Assembly: GCA_009783515.1 (NCBI GenBank) | Contig: WRDI01000005.1 | Location: 1 to 36,718 of the forward strand | DNA: 36,718 nt | Direction of reading: 5' to 3' | Origin: Bacillota bacterium | GTDB taxonomy: Bacteria > Bacillota > Clostridia > Christensenellales > Pumilibacteraceae | Part shown: positions 1 through 7,800 of the stretch, in pieces | Position numbering within the stretch: position 1 is the first letter of the stretch | Layout: every line of letters begins with the position of its first letter | Program-made: the position numbers and the translations under genes | Notes under the pieces: model-generated | Databases searched by the model: none | Told to the model about the DNA's origin: nothing | Seen by the model: the letters and a program-made list of their open reading frames with translations, nothing else

Positions 1-1729
1 CTTTGGGGGTATAATACCCCTGTTCATACTCTGCACGTTCTTCATTTATAAAGTAGTTATCCGCGTCGATAAGGTCGGCAATCTTGTTAGCAACCTGTAC
101 CCAATTCAGCCTTACATCAATGTCGTTTTCGGGATTTTCTTTATCCCTTAACTTCATCGTTATTCCCTTAAAGTCGTGCCATTCCTCATAAGGCGAATCC
201 ATAAAGCCGCCTATGCCGTATTCGTCTTTCAAGAAGTCGGCATATTCTTTTACGGTAGGGTCGGAAAAATACTGTTCGTATATTCTGAATTTTCCGTGCT
301 GTACACCGCTGCCGCGCTTTAAGTGCCGTTCAATCAGTTGTTCCTGCGGTGTTAATTCTTTGGGTTGATAACCCTTCGGCTCGTCAAGAAGGTCAAATAA
401 ACTTGCCTGATTGTTTTTCTTTTTGCCGTTTCGTTCACGGATTGATTTTCGTTCCTTTTCCTGTGGCTGTCTTACTTTTTTGGGTTTAGGGGTTTCGTCA
501 AATTCTTCCTCAAGGGCAAAGCCCTCGTCCTGTTCGTTGTCGGAAAAATCATCCTCAAAGTCGTTTTCGTCGTCAAAAGGATTGTATTCGTCCTCATTCT
601 CGTCTTTTTCAAGGAGTTGTAAACCCTCGTTCTGTTCGTCCTCTGATATTGATTCTTCAAGCCTATGGGCAAACGCTTTTTGCTCGGCTGACTCTTTTTT
701 TGAATTTATATGCCATACCTCGCCGTTGTCCTCGACAATTACAACATGGTGGCTATCGGAAATTTGACCTACGAGCCTCGTTTGCACATGGTACGGAAAA
801 CTGCACATCGGTACTCTTTCGGATAATCCTAAATTTCGTCCCGTTAGAGTTAAGTCGCAAAGATTAGACACCATAATCGCGTTTTCGCCCATAGCCTCGT
901 AAAAGTCGCCAAGACGGATAAATACAATAGCGTCCGGGTTTTCTTCCTGCGCTTTCAGATACTTTTGGTAGTAGGGCGTGACTTGCGGTTTCGGCTCCGG
1001 CTCCCGCGTTTCGGGAGCAAACATTTTTTCAGCGTCAACAATATTAGTTTGCCCGCTTGCCCTTTCTATTTCTTGGTACAAGAGATTTGAAACAGCGTAA
1101 ACCTCTTTGAAAAACTGTGCGTTTTCCAAAAGAGGATAGGGCAAGCCGCTTGTTTTGATATTTTCATCGCTCGGCGGGTTTGTTTTAGCGTACAGGAAAT
1201 AAGCCGCGCCCTCGCAAAGCAGTTTGTTTTTGCGCTCGTCGTCCGACAGATAATCGTTGTCAATCAGGTAGGCGGCAACGCCCGCGTAAATTCTTCGGTA
1301 ATCGCCCGATATGCCGTCCGTTACTTCCTTGCCGCTGAGTAAATCCAATCCGTCAAGGATTTTTTGGATAGGGGTAATCATCTCACGATAGCTATTATCC
1401 CCGTGAGTATCCGCTTCGGTAAAGACATACTTGGTGTTGCCGTCGCTGTCGTAATACTTAATGCTCTTGCTTCCTTTGTGTATACGCCGTCCCATAGCGT
1501 TCCACTGTTCAAAAGAGAAACAGACGGTAGCGGCGGGACGCTGTACAAGGATTTGGCAGGCGTCGTGAAGTTCGATATGCGGATTCAACGCCGCGATGCG
1601 GTAGAAGTCTTTTAAGCCCTCGCCGTCCGACAGCTTGTTTTGAAGCTCGGCGTTAATATGTCCTAATCTTTTCTTCTGATTAGATAATTCTTGAATTGAC
1701 AATTCTTGATTAGATAATTCTTCGCTCAT
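1..1729 (-). CDS. Large mobile-element DNA-metabolism protein, ArdC-like plus MutS domain I (3' end off window)
   Basis: The first 576 residues are present and the frame is open to the window edge. Residues about 30-80 read like the ArdC-type N-terminal domain: a QRPAATVCFSFEQWNAMGRR core followed by a KGSKSIKYY stretch. Residues about 240-310 are clearly like MutS domain I, with YQKYLKAQEENPDAIVFIRL, GDFYEAMGENA and LTLTGRN. A strongly acidic linker (about 325-390) and a basic patch follow, then a segment with EYGIGGF resembling what precedes the helicase or methylase core in large conjugative-element proteins. ArdC-type domains bind single-stranded DNA and are linked to anti-restriction. 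The ATG at 1727-1729 was chosen because GAGGG lies nine bases upstream and the frame stops just before it. The gene lies downstream of the small sigma-like genes on the same strand. The downstream catalytic domain is not visible, so the overall activity is inferred. Confidence 0.72.
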   Translation of the reverse strand, partial: MSEELSNQELSIQELSNQKKRLGHINAELQNKLSDGEGLKDFYRIAALNPHIELHDACQILVQRPAATVCFSFEQWNAMGRRIHKGSKSIKYYDSDGNTKYVFTEADTHGDNSYREMITPIQKILDGLDLLSGKEVTDGISGDYRRIYAGVAAYLIDNDYLSDDERKNKLLCEGAAYFLYAKTNPPSDENIKTSGLPYPLLENAQFFKEVYAVSNLLYQEIERASGQTNIVDAEKMFAPETREPEPKPQVTPYYQKYLKAQEENPDAIVFIRLGDFYEAMGENAIMVSNLCDLTLTGRNLGLSERVPMCSFPYHVQTRLVGQISDSHHVVIVEDNGEVWHINSKKESAEQKAFAHRLEESISEDEQNEGLQLLEKDENEDEYNPFDDENDFEDDFSDNEQDEGFALEEEFDETPKPKKVRQPQEKERKSIRERNGKKKNNQASLFDLLDEPKGYQPKELTPQEQLIERHLKRGSGVQHGKFRIYEQYFSDPTVKEYADFLKDEYGIGGFMDSPYEEWHDFKGITMKLRDKENPENDIDVRLNWVQVANKIADLIDADNYFINEERAEYEQGYYTPK

Positions 1730-1812
1730 TTAGCCATGCCCTCTGCGAAAGGTGCCATAGGGGAAGGAATATGGCGCAGTCGCAATTTTTTAGTGATTTT
1801 TTGCATTTCAAA

Positions 1813-1886
1813 GCGGCGCGGGAAAATACGGACTTCCCTCATTCAAATAGCGGCCCTCCGACCAACGGAACCTACTCTCGCGCCGC
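1813..1886. repeat. Inverted repeat in the leader of the ArdC/MutS-like gene
   Basis: Perfect 8-base arms (GCGGCGCG at 1813-1820, CGCGCCGC at 1879-1886) enclose about 58 bases in the 165-base non-coding gap between the 103-residue gene and the large gene to its left. It could form a hairpin in the mRNA leader. No T-tract follows, so it does not look like a terminator. The function is unknown. Confidence 0.4.
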
Positions 1887-1894
1887 CTTAAAAC

Positions 1895-2206
1895 CTAAGT
1901 AAAGTTGCGCCGCTCATAATGGCGCGTTATAATATGGCGTTTCCCGATTTTGTCATAAGGGTCGGCCATACCCATAGTGGCCCAATCAATGAAATTATGG
2001 GCAAAATCCGCGCCGTACCTGTAAATAAACCTGCGGCTTATTTCAAGCCCCGCTTTTTTGCCCGACAACATGGTGTAAGCAATAATTACGCGGATGTCCA
2101 TCGTGTCCGCAAAACTTATAGCGGTTTTACCCGAAGCGTTAAGCTCTTTTTCCAATTCTTTACCCTTGAGTATCATGTACCCCGGCGTGATGTGTACCTT
2201 TTTCAT
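1895..2206 (-). CDS. Hypothetical protein of a mobile element (103 aa)
   Basis: Family not recognised. The ATG at 2204-2206 was chosen because AGGAG lies eleven bases upstream; the longer open frame to 2290 has a weaker site and overlaps the sigma-like gene to its right. The protein is basic, starts MKKVHITPGYMILKGKELEK, and has no membrane segment or cysteine motif. It lies 76 bases after the first sigma-like gene on the same strand, as expected for a co-transcribed accessory gene of an integrative element. Confidence 0.55.
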   Translation of the reverse strand: MKKVHITPGYMILKGKELEKELNASGKTAISFADTMDIRVIIAYTMLSGKKAGLEISRRFIYRYGADFAHNFIDWATMGMADPYDKIGKRHIITRHYERRNFT

Positions 2207-2282
2207 ATTCGGTTTTGTTCTCCTGAAAAAAAGTCCTCTCATATGTAAGCCAGGAACTCTGCGCTTTTGTAACATCGGCATT

Positions 2283-2756
2283 TTATACAAAGCTTTTAAG
2301 CACTTGTTCTCGCACTTTTTTGAGAACTCTGCATATAGCCATTTTGTTCGTCGCTAACTCTTTGGCTATCTGCGTTTGGGTTTTGTTATTGATATAAAAC
2401 TCAATCGCTACTTTTCTTTGGTAATCCGTTAAATCCTTTGACTCCGCTAACGCTTCCATGACGGGCAGGCTTTCCTCCCGCTCCCGCTGAATAAGAATTT
2501 CAAGCGGGTCGGGATTGCTTGAAATAAGGGAAAAAGTTTCTTGCTTCATTTGCAAGGACTTGTTTTCCAAGTCGCCCCAGCTATGCTGTTGATCTTCAAG
2601 CTCCATAAGGTAGTCCAAAGAAAGGTGCCGCCGCGTTTCTTTACGCTCAATGCGCTGTTCTCTATCTAACGTCGCCATGTATTCGCGCTTAAAGTCCTCC
2701 GTGACCTCGATGTCCTCGCAGTGTCCGTCCGCGAATTGGTAGTTGATTGCTGCCAT
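2283..2756 (-). CDS. Sigma-70 region-4-like mobile-element protein (157 aa)
   Basis: The C-terminal part (about residues 105-157) is a helix-turn-helix typical of sigma region 4. It reads LTDYQRKVAIEFYINNKTQT followed by QIAKELATNKMAICRVLKKV. The N-terminal 100 residues are charged and lack a recognisable region 2, so it is a sigma-like regulator rather than a complete ECF factor. Proteins of this size and layout are common in Firmicutes integrative elements. The ribosome-binding site GGAGA lies six to seven bases before the ATG. It sits between a second sigma-like gene on the right and a hypothetical gene on the left, all minus strand, probably one transcript. The promoters it would recognise cannot be read from the sequence. 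Confidence 0.75.
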   Translation of the reverse strand: MAAINYQFADGHCEDIEVTEDFKREYMATLDREQRIERKETRRHLSLDYLMELEDQQHSWGDLENKSLQMKQETFSLISSNPDPLEILIQREREESLPVMEALAESKDLTDYQRKVAIEFYINNKTQTQIAKELATNKMAICRVLKKVREQVLKSFV

Positions 2757-2836
2757 TGTTTTTTCTCCTATAAATTTGTCGGGGTTTTTACCCCCGCGCC
2801 TATGAGGAGATGAAAAAGCGGTTTTGCAACCAAAAA

Positions 2837-3232
2837 CTAAAAATATTTTTTTAAGGTTGTATGTATCTTTGAAAGCTGCTTACCGACGGCCTGATGGCTG
2901 ATTCCTAAAATCTGCCCGACTTCGCATAGCGTCTTTTGCTCGTAATACCTAAGCCGGACAAGCCGCCGCTCCTCGTCGTTTAATTTTGTAACGGCAGTTA
3001 TAAGCGTTTCTTTTTCCTCGCGCTTTTCATAATCCGCTCCGATATCCACGCTCTTATCGGCAGGCTCCCAGCCTGTCCGTTCCTTGATGCCGTCCAAAGA
3101 CGCTTCCTTGCGCCACCGTGTCTTACGCGCCGCGTTGTCGTCCTGCCGCTTAAATATTGCAAGCTGTTCGGCCACCTCCGGCGTTACGGTTTTGATAGCA
3201 TAGCTGTCCGCCGATTGATATTGTGATTTCAC
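2837..3232 (-). CDS. Second sigma-70 region-4-like protein (131 aa)
   Basis: It starts with GTG at 3230-3232, eight bases after GGAGG. Residues about 75-131 form a clear region-4 helix-turn-helix: LNDEERRLVRLRYYEQKTLC, then EVGQILGISHQAVGKQLSKI. The N-terminal half is charged and without a recognisable region 2. It is only distantly similar to the neighbouring 157-residue protein, so the two are a family pair rather than a recent duplicate. Two such proteins in a row are often seen in conjugative-element control regions. The terminator-like hairpin at 3311-3356 lies between this gene and the upstream LexA/zinc-ribbon/peptide set, so it may have its own promoter or depend on read-through. Confidence 0.75.
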   Translation of the reverse strand: MKSQYQSADSYAIKTVTPEVAEQLAIFKRQDDNAARKTRWRKEASLDGIKERTGWEPADKSVDIGADYEKREEKETLITAVTKLNDEERRLVRLRYYEQKTLCEVGQILGISHQAVGKQLSKIHTTLKKYF

Positions 3233-3310
3233 TTTCTATTCCTCCGTTTTTTTGGTTTTGGTTTTTTGCTAAAACCGAAACGGGGGAATAAGGACGCTAT
3301 AAATACAAAA

Positions 3311-3356
3311 AGCCCCGTTCCGTCCGGACTAAAAATCCGACCGACGAAACGGGGCT
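3311..3356. terminator. Strong GC-rich hairpin, probable rho-independent terminator
   Basis: Arms AGCCCCGTT and AACGGGGCT, extended inward by mostly paired CGTC/GACG bases, enclose an A/T loop. On the minus strand it is followed by TTTTTG. It lies downstream of the LexA, zinc-ribbon and small-peptide genes and upstream of the second sigma-like gene, so it could limit read-through into the sigma genes. Confidence 0.75.
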
Positions 3357-3385
3357 TTTGGGGTATTGATTAGAGTTAAAAAAAA

Positions 3386-3427
3386 CCTTGCAAAAATCAA
3401 ACCGTTTTTCGGTCTAATTTTGCAAGG
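3386..3427. repeat. Second long hairpin next to the terminator
   Basis: CCTTGCAAAA at 3386-3395 pairs with TTTTGCAAGG at 3418-3427, with further ACCG/CGGT pairing around a TTTTT loop. It overlaps the 3' end of the 39-residue gene and lies 30 bases from the hairpin at 3311-3356. The tandem pair could be a two-stage terminator or a terminator/antiterminator. Which one cannot be decided from sequence. Confidence 0.55.
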
Positions 3428-3533
3428 GTGTAGATAGCCCGCCTTTACGCGCAGGGCGTCTACTTGTTGAATACAAACTCTCTTCCGCTATAATCGAATA
3501 CTCACCTGTCAGCCATTTCACACTGACCATCAT
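3414..3533 (-). CDS. Small basic peptide gene (39 aa)
   Basis: An open frame from the ATG at 3531-3533 begins MMVSVKWLTGEYSIIAEESL and stops at a TAG inside the hairpin 3386-3427. A strong GGAGGAG lies five to six bases upstream, a much better site than chance would give. It has no signal peptide and no cysteines. It lies between the zinc-ribbon gene and the terminator on the same strand. The ribosome-binding site and position support a real gene. No family was recognised. Confidence 0.5.
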   Translation of the reverse strand: MMVSVKWLTGEYSIIAEESLYSTSRRPARKGGLSTPLQN

Positions 3534-3609
3534 TACGGCTCCTCCTGCCGAGCGGCATTGTCTTTTATAGCGGCGCAAACATATTCAGTTGTGGGTTAAA
3601 AAAGCAAGG

Positions 3610-3807
3610 CTACCCGTAAGCCTCTTTTGGCTTCGATTGCCGCTTTGCTTGTCTGACGACAATCCGCGCCGTCACAGTTGTTTCGGTGATGCTCATCTTG
3701 ACGATAAGCGGTTTTCCGCACTCGGGGCAATGCGTATGCGCAAGGCTCGGCGGCTTCAGTTTGTCCTCGAATTTCGCTCCGCAATGGGAACAAGCGTATC
3801 CTCTCAT
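3610..3807 (-). CDS. Small zinc-ribbon protein (65 aa)
   Basis: Two CxxC pairs (C6/C9 in ACSHCG and C27/C30 in HCPECG) spaced 17 residues apart form a zinc-ribbon knuckle, followed by a basic tail. GGAGG lies about ten bases before the ATG. It is directly downstream of the LexA-like gene with an 84-base gap and probably shares its transcript. Such short ribbons usually bind nucleic acid or a protein partner. Its role in the element is not known. Confidence 0.7.
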   Translation of the reverse strand: MRGYACSHCGAKFEDKLKPPSLAHTHCPECGKPLIVKMSITETTVTARIVVRQAKRQSKPKEAYG

Positions 3808-3891
3808 GTGTTTTTATCCCTCCTTAATGTTTTCTGGCGGCTACGCGCCGCCGTTACTTGCCCGCCGTATGTCCTCTTTGACATATTATCC

Positions 3892-4515
3892 TTAACCCTC
3901 GGCGTCAATTTTTCTTATAAAGCTGACAAGTTTCCCAACTATACGAAAATCGTCCGCGTCAATGTCTTGGTATTTATCGTTTTCGGGATGCAATACGCGC
4001 CTGCCGTCTTGTAACACCTTGTATCGTTTAAGCGTAGCGTCCGCTTGGTCTGCAAATTCACTTCGTATTGCTACTACAATATCTCCGCTGTCAGCGTCGG
4101 GCTGTTCACGGATAACGAGGTAATCTCCGTCCTCTATCCCCGCGCCTATCATACTGTCGCCCTTAGCGCGGAGGATAAAGCAGTTACCGTGTCCCGTAAA
4201 CTCGGTAGGCAGTTCCATAACGCCTTCGTATTGCTCGATTGCCGTCGTAGGCTCGCCGCAACGCACCTCGCCGATTATAGGCGCATGGCGCTTGGGGTAA
4301 CGCGACAAATGTTCGGGCATAGCTACCGTATTGTCGTCGTTTAGCTCAATGAGCCCTCTGTCCGCTAAAGCGTGAACGAGTCTATGCGCGCGGGGCAGGG
4401 TAATATTGAAACGCTTTTCAACCTCTCTCTGCCCGGGAGAATATCCTTTTTGCGCTTGGAACTGCCGAATGAACTCTAATATTTGATACATCAAATTTTC
4501 GTCGATTGACCGCAT
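3892..4515 (-). CDS. LexA-like self-cleaving repressor (S24 family)
   Basis: A 207-residue repressor-protease. Residues 1-70 carry a winged-helix DNA-binding domain with GYSPGQREVEKRFNITLPRA. Residues 78-207 are the S24 peptidase, with nucleophile Ser121 in GDSMIGAGIEDGDYLVI and general base Lys163 in ATLKRY. The predicted self-cleavage site is Cys86-Gly87 in GEVRCGEP, a Cys-Gly variant of the usual Ala-Gly. AGGAG seven bases before the ATG at 4513-4515 sets this start; an in-frame ATG ten codons earlier has no such site. It heads the leftward gene set of the element and has a promoter and palindromic operator directly upstream, so DNA damage probably induces it and the genes below it. It may be the element's own repressor rather than the host LexA. 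Confidence 0.88.
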   Translation of the reverse strand: MRSIDENLMYQILEFIRQFQAQKGYSPGQREVEKRFNITLPRAHRLVHALADRGLIELNDDNTVAMPEHLSRYPKRHAPIIGEVRCGEPTTAIEQYEGVMELPTEFTGHGNCFILRAKGDSMIGAGIEDGDYLVIREQPDADSGDIVVAIRSEFADQADATLKRYKVLQDGRRVLHPENDKYQDIDADDFRIVGKLVSFIRKIDAEG

Positions 4516-4535
4516 TTTTGTACTCCTGTGGTTTA

Positions 4536-4601
4536 TTTTTGGCATAAGGCGACGAATTTTGCCGCGTTTTTATCCCTCATGATTTGTTTTTTGGCATAAG
4601 G
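4536..4601. repeat. Two 14-base direct repeats in the repressor leader
   Basis: TTTTTGGCATAAGG occurs at 4536-4549 and again at 4588-4601, exactly 52 bases apart (five helical turns), between the repressor promoter and its start codon. On the mRNA strand each copy contains an ATG: one opens the ten-codon extension of the repressor frame, the other a six-codon frame. They could be binding sites for a second regulator. Confidence 0.55.
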
Positions 4602-4634
4602 TAAACTGTATCCTAACGTGCTTTTCTTTTATTA

Positions 4635-4690
4635 CCGTAACAGTGCAGTTACGGAAAGCTATAGTAGCACACTATGCGAAGGCTTGTCAA
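4635..4690 (-). promoter_or_regulatory. Promoter and palindromic operator of the LexA-like gene
   Basis: On the minus strand TTGACA (4685-4690) is followed after 18 bases by TACTAT (4661-4666). Directly downstream, over the expected transcription start, lies the palindrome CCGTAAC-N6-GTTACGG (4635-4654) with perfect 7-base arms. A palindrome over the start of a repressor gene is the usual arrangement for autoregulation. It is not the canonical Gram-positive SOS box. Confidence 0.65.
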
Positions 4691-4743
4691 CAAAAAACCG
4701 GTCGTTTTTAAATTATTTTTGTGGAAATAATAAATTATACAAA

Positions 4744-4769
4744 GGCGGCTGCCTTTTTGGACAGCCGCC
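4744..4769 (-). terminator. Terminator of the giant subtilase gene
   Basis: GGCGGCTG and CAGCCGCC form a perfect 8-bp stem around a 10-base loop, followed on the minus strand by TTTGTATAATTTATTATTT. It lies 89 bases after the stop of the 2045-residue gene and marks the border between the mobile-element region and the secreted-protein cluster. Confidence 0.75.
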
Positions 4770-4857
4770 GTCTGTTGTTTGAGTTTTTGTACGAAATCGT
4801 GGACAATTATGCAGTAAATATGCCAAGATTTATGTGTTTCCGTCACGCCGATTGTTG

Positions 4858-7800
4858 CTATGCGATAGACGCGGACAAATTGCCGTATACGATTTGCAGC
4901 GACTCAATCAGCAGTTCGGCGCTGTCCTGTGAAAGAGAGCCGCTACATTCCTCAAGGCGGGATTGTAAATACGCTATGTAATCCATATAATCGTAGGCAG
5001 AAGAAAATGATTGCCCAATCGCCGTTAAATAATCGTTAATTTCGCCCGCCGTTAAATATATTTCCGTGGTCATAGTCATGGCAGAATTGTCGGATAGATT
5101 TGATAAATAACCGCTTAAGTTCATCCCACTGCCGTTAGAGGAGTTGTTTGTTGAAGAATTAGCGGTCGTCGAATAGCTGCCGGACAAACCGGATAAGTTG
5201 CCGCCCCCGCTCATTCCGAAGTAGCTGTAAAACGGGTTAATATGGGTCGGGCAACCGATACCATCCCATTCCCAAAGTAAATAAGGCAAGCCACTGGGCG
5301 TGTAGAAGTTAATCAGGTAATAAGGAATTTCCGGCAGGATCGGCCCCATCCCTATGTAGGCGGCAAAAGCAAGCTCCGCGAAAAAATCGCCATAGCTATT
5401 AAACCAATAATTATTGTAAGTCGCATAATAAGGGCTCCCGTAACCGACAATACCAAAAATATACATGCTGTTTGCGTCGGTGGCGAAGTTGTGGTCAACC
5501 GTATTGGTGCCGTATTGGAGCATCCCGACAATACCGCCGACATAAATGGTCACATAATATGTAAATAACGTGCCGGCATTGTAATTGTTAATTATTTTGG
5601 CATAACTGCCGGCATACCCTACACCGACATATCCGACAATGCCTCCGATACGCGGCAGAAATTCGTTGCCGTCAAGGTTGCTTATGTCGCCTATGTTATA
5701 GCAATTAGCTATAACGCCGCCCCACGGCACAGAATTGCCGCCAAAATATTCATAATAGCCGCTCCAAAACATACTGCCTGCAATCCCGCCGATACAATCG
5801 ACGCCGTAAATATCGCCTGTGTTGTAGTTATTTATAGCTATGCCGCTGATTAAGCACCCAGCGACGCCGCCGACGTTTATGCTGCCGGCGACCGTGCCCG
5901 TATTATGACTGCCTACGACGGTAGCCGAACTCCACTGCCCAACACAACCTGCGATACCGCCGACATAGTCGCCGCCGCTGATGTTGCCGTCATTACGGCA
6001 GTAAGCTATAAGTCCAAGGCTTTCTCCCGCGATACCGCCGACATAGTCATTTCCGCTGATATTGCCTGTGTTGTAGCTGAAGTATATCTCGCTGCCGGTG
6101 CTTCCTGTAATGCCGCCGACGTAATCTCTGCCGCTGACATCGCCGGTATTATAGCAACTGTACACACCTCCACACCCCGCAACGCCCGCAACATAATCTC
6201 TGCCACTGATAATACCTTCATTATAGCAATTACTCATACCTCCGCACCCAGCAATGCCGCCGACGTAATCGTTTCCGCTTATGCTGCCGCTGTTATAGGA
6301 GTTGGTTATATATCCATAGCCCGCAACGCCGCCGACATAATCCCCGCCTTTTATATAGCTTTGCTCTACGCCAAGGTTGATTATATCTCCGTAATCACTG
6401 TACCCAAACAGCCCCTGATAATCGTTATTATTGCTTATGTAAATACCAAAAACCGCGTAACCGTCCCCGTCAAAATAGCCGCCAAAGGGAGAACTCAGTG
6501 TCCCTATAGGTGTCCAAAGATTCAAATTTGCCGTCAAAGCGTCCCACGACTGCCACCCGTAGGTGTCGTTAAGATAAATATAGTCCGTCAAAACAAAATA
6601 CTTGTCGCTGTAACTGTTACCCCCGCCTACCTGCTGCGCCAAATACGCAAGCTCCGCAGCGTCGGAAATCCGCCATGCGGTTTGCGCGCTAAGTCCGTCC
6701 CCGGCATTGCCGCTTATGAAATTGGTCGTAGTTGCCCCGTCCCAAACTACGCTGCCGACATCTATCCAATACGCATATAAAGTAATATCCCCGTTAATAA
6801 AGTAGCTTTGTACGCTATTCATGCAAGCGTCGTAATACTTTATGCCAAATTCGTCGAAATACCCCCCAAAAAAATACCCTTGACGCGCGGGGGCTTCGGC
6901 AAAGGGCATAGGCGCGCCATAGATTGCCACAACATAATCACTGCCGTCGCCGCCTTGCTTATCGAAAATTACGACACAAGTATCTGCCTCATAGCCCCAA
7001 ACAACGGGTCGGTTGGACGGATTACAAAGAAGGCTCCAGCCGGTTGGGCGGCTCGGCCACTGCGTGTATATCGTCAGGCTGCTGCAACCTGAAAACGCAT
7101 AATCGTCGATAGTATCAACGCTGATTGGGATGAAGATTTTCGTTAGACTGGTGCAATAAGCGAAAGCATAGTAACCGATAAAATCCACACCGTCGGGTAC
7201 TATGAATTCCACTAGGCTGTCGCACTCATAAAAAGCAAAAACGTCTATAGTCTGAAGCTGACCGTTTGGCTTAAAAATAACATTCGTAAGGCCTGTTCTG
7301 GCAAAAGCATGAAAGCCGATACTTGTTATGACGGCGGGAATAGTAATTTCCGTAAGGCTAGAGCACCAATAGAACACAAGGCTGTCTATAGTTGTAATGC
7401 CGGCGGGGATAATAATACCCGTCAAGCTAACACAGACAGAGAACGCGGATTCCCCGATACTCGTGACGCTGTCGGGTAATGTGATTTCTGCCAGCTTGAC
7501 GCAATTCGCAAATGCCGAAACTCCAATCGCGGTAAGCTGAATACATTGCTCCAAGTCAATGCTAATCAGGCTATAGCAATGCCCAAACACAAAAGCCCCT
7601 ATAGTGTCAAGCTGGCTGCCTTGTGCAAAATATACACTTGTAAGACTGTTGCAAGAGTTAAACGCACTATCGCCGATAATTGTGACGGACGCGGGAATGG
7701 TGACGGAGGTCATGCTCCGCTGTTTAAAGGCGGAGGCCGGGATAGCCGTTACTCCGCTTAATATTGTGACATGTCCTAAATTTCCAGAAATCTTATACGG

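Noticed and set aside
5905..6780. 291-residue plus-strand open frame rich in ADI/ADV repeats
   Set aside because: It is the antisense shadow of the GLUG repeats in the subtilase gene; its periodicity follows the repeat, and it has no ribosome-binding site.
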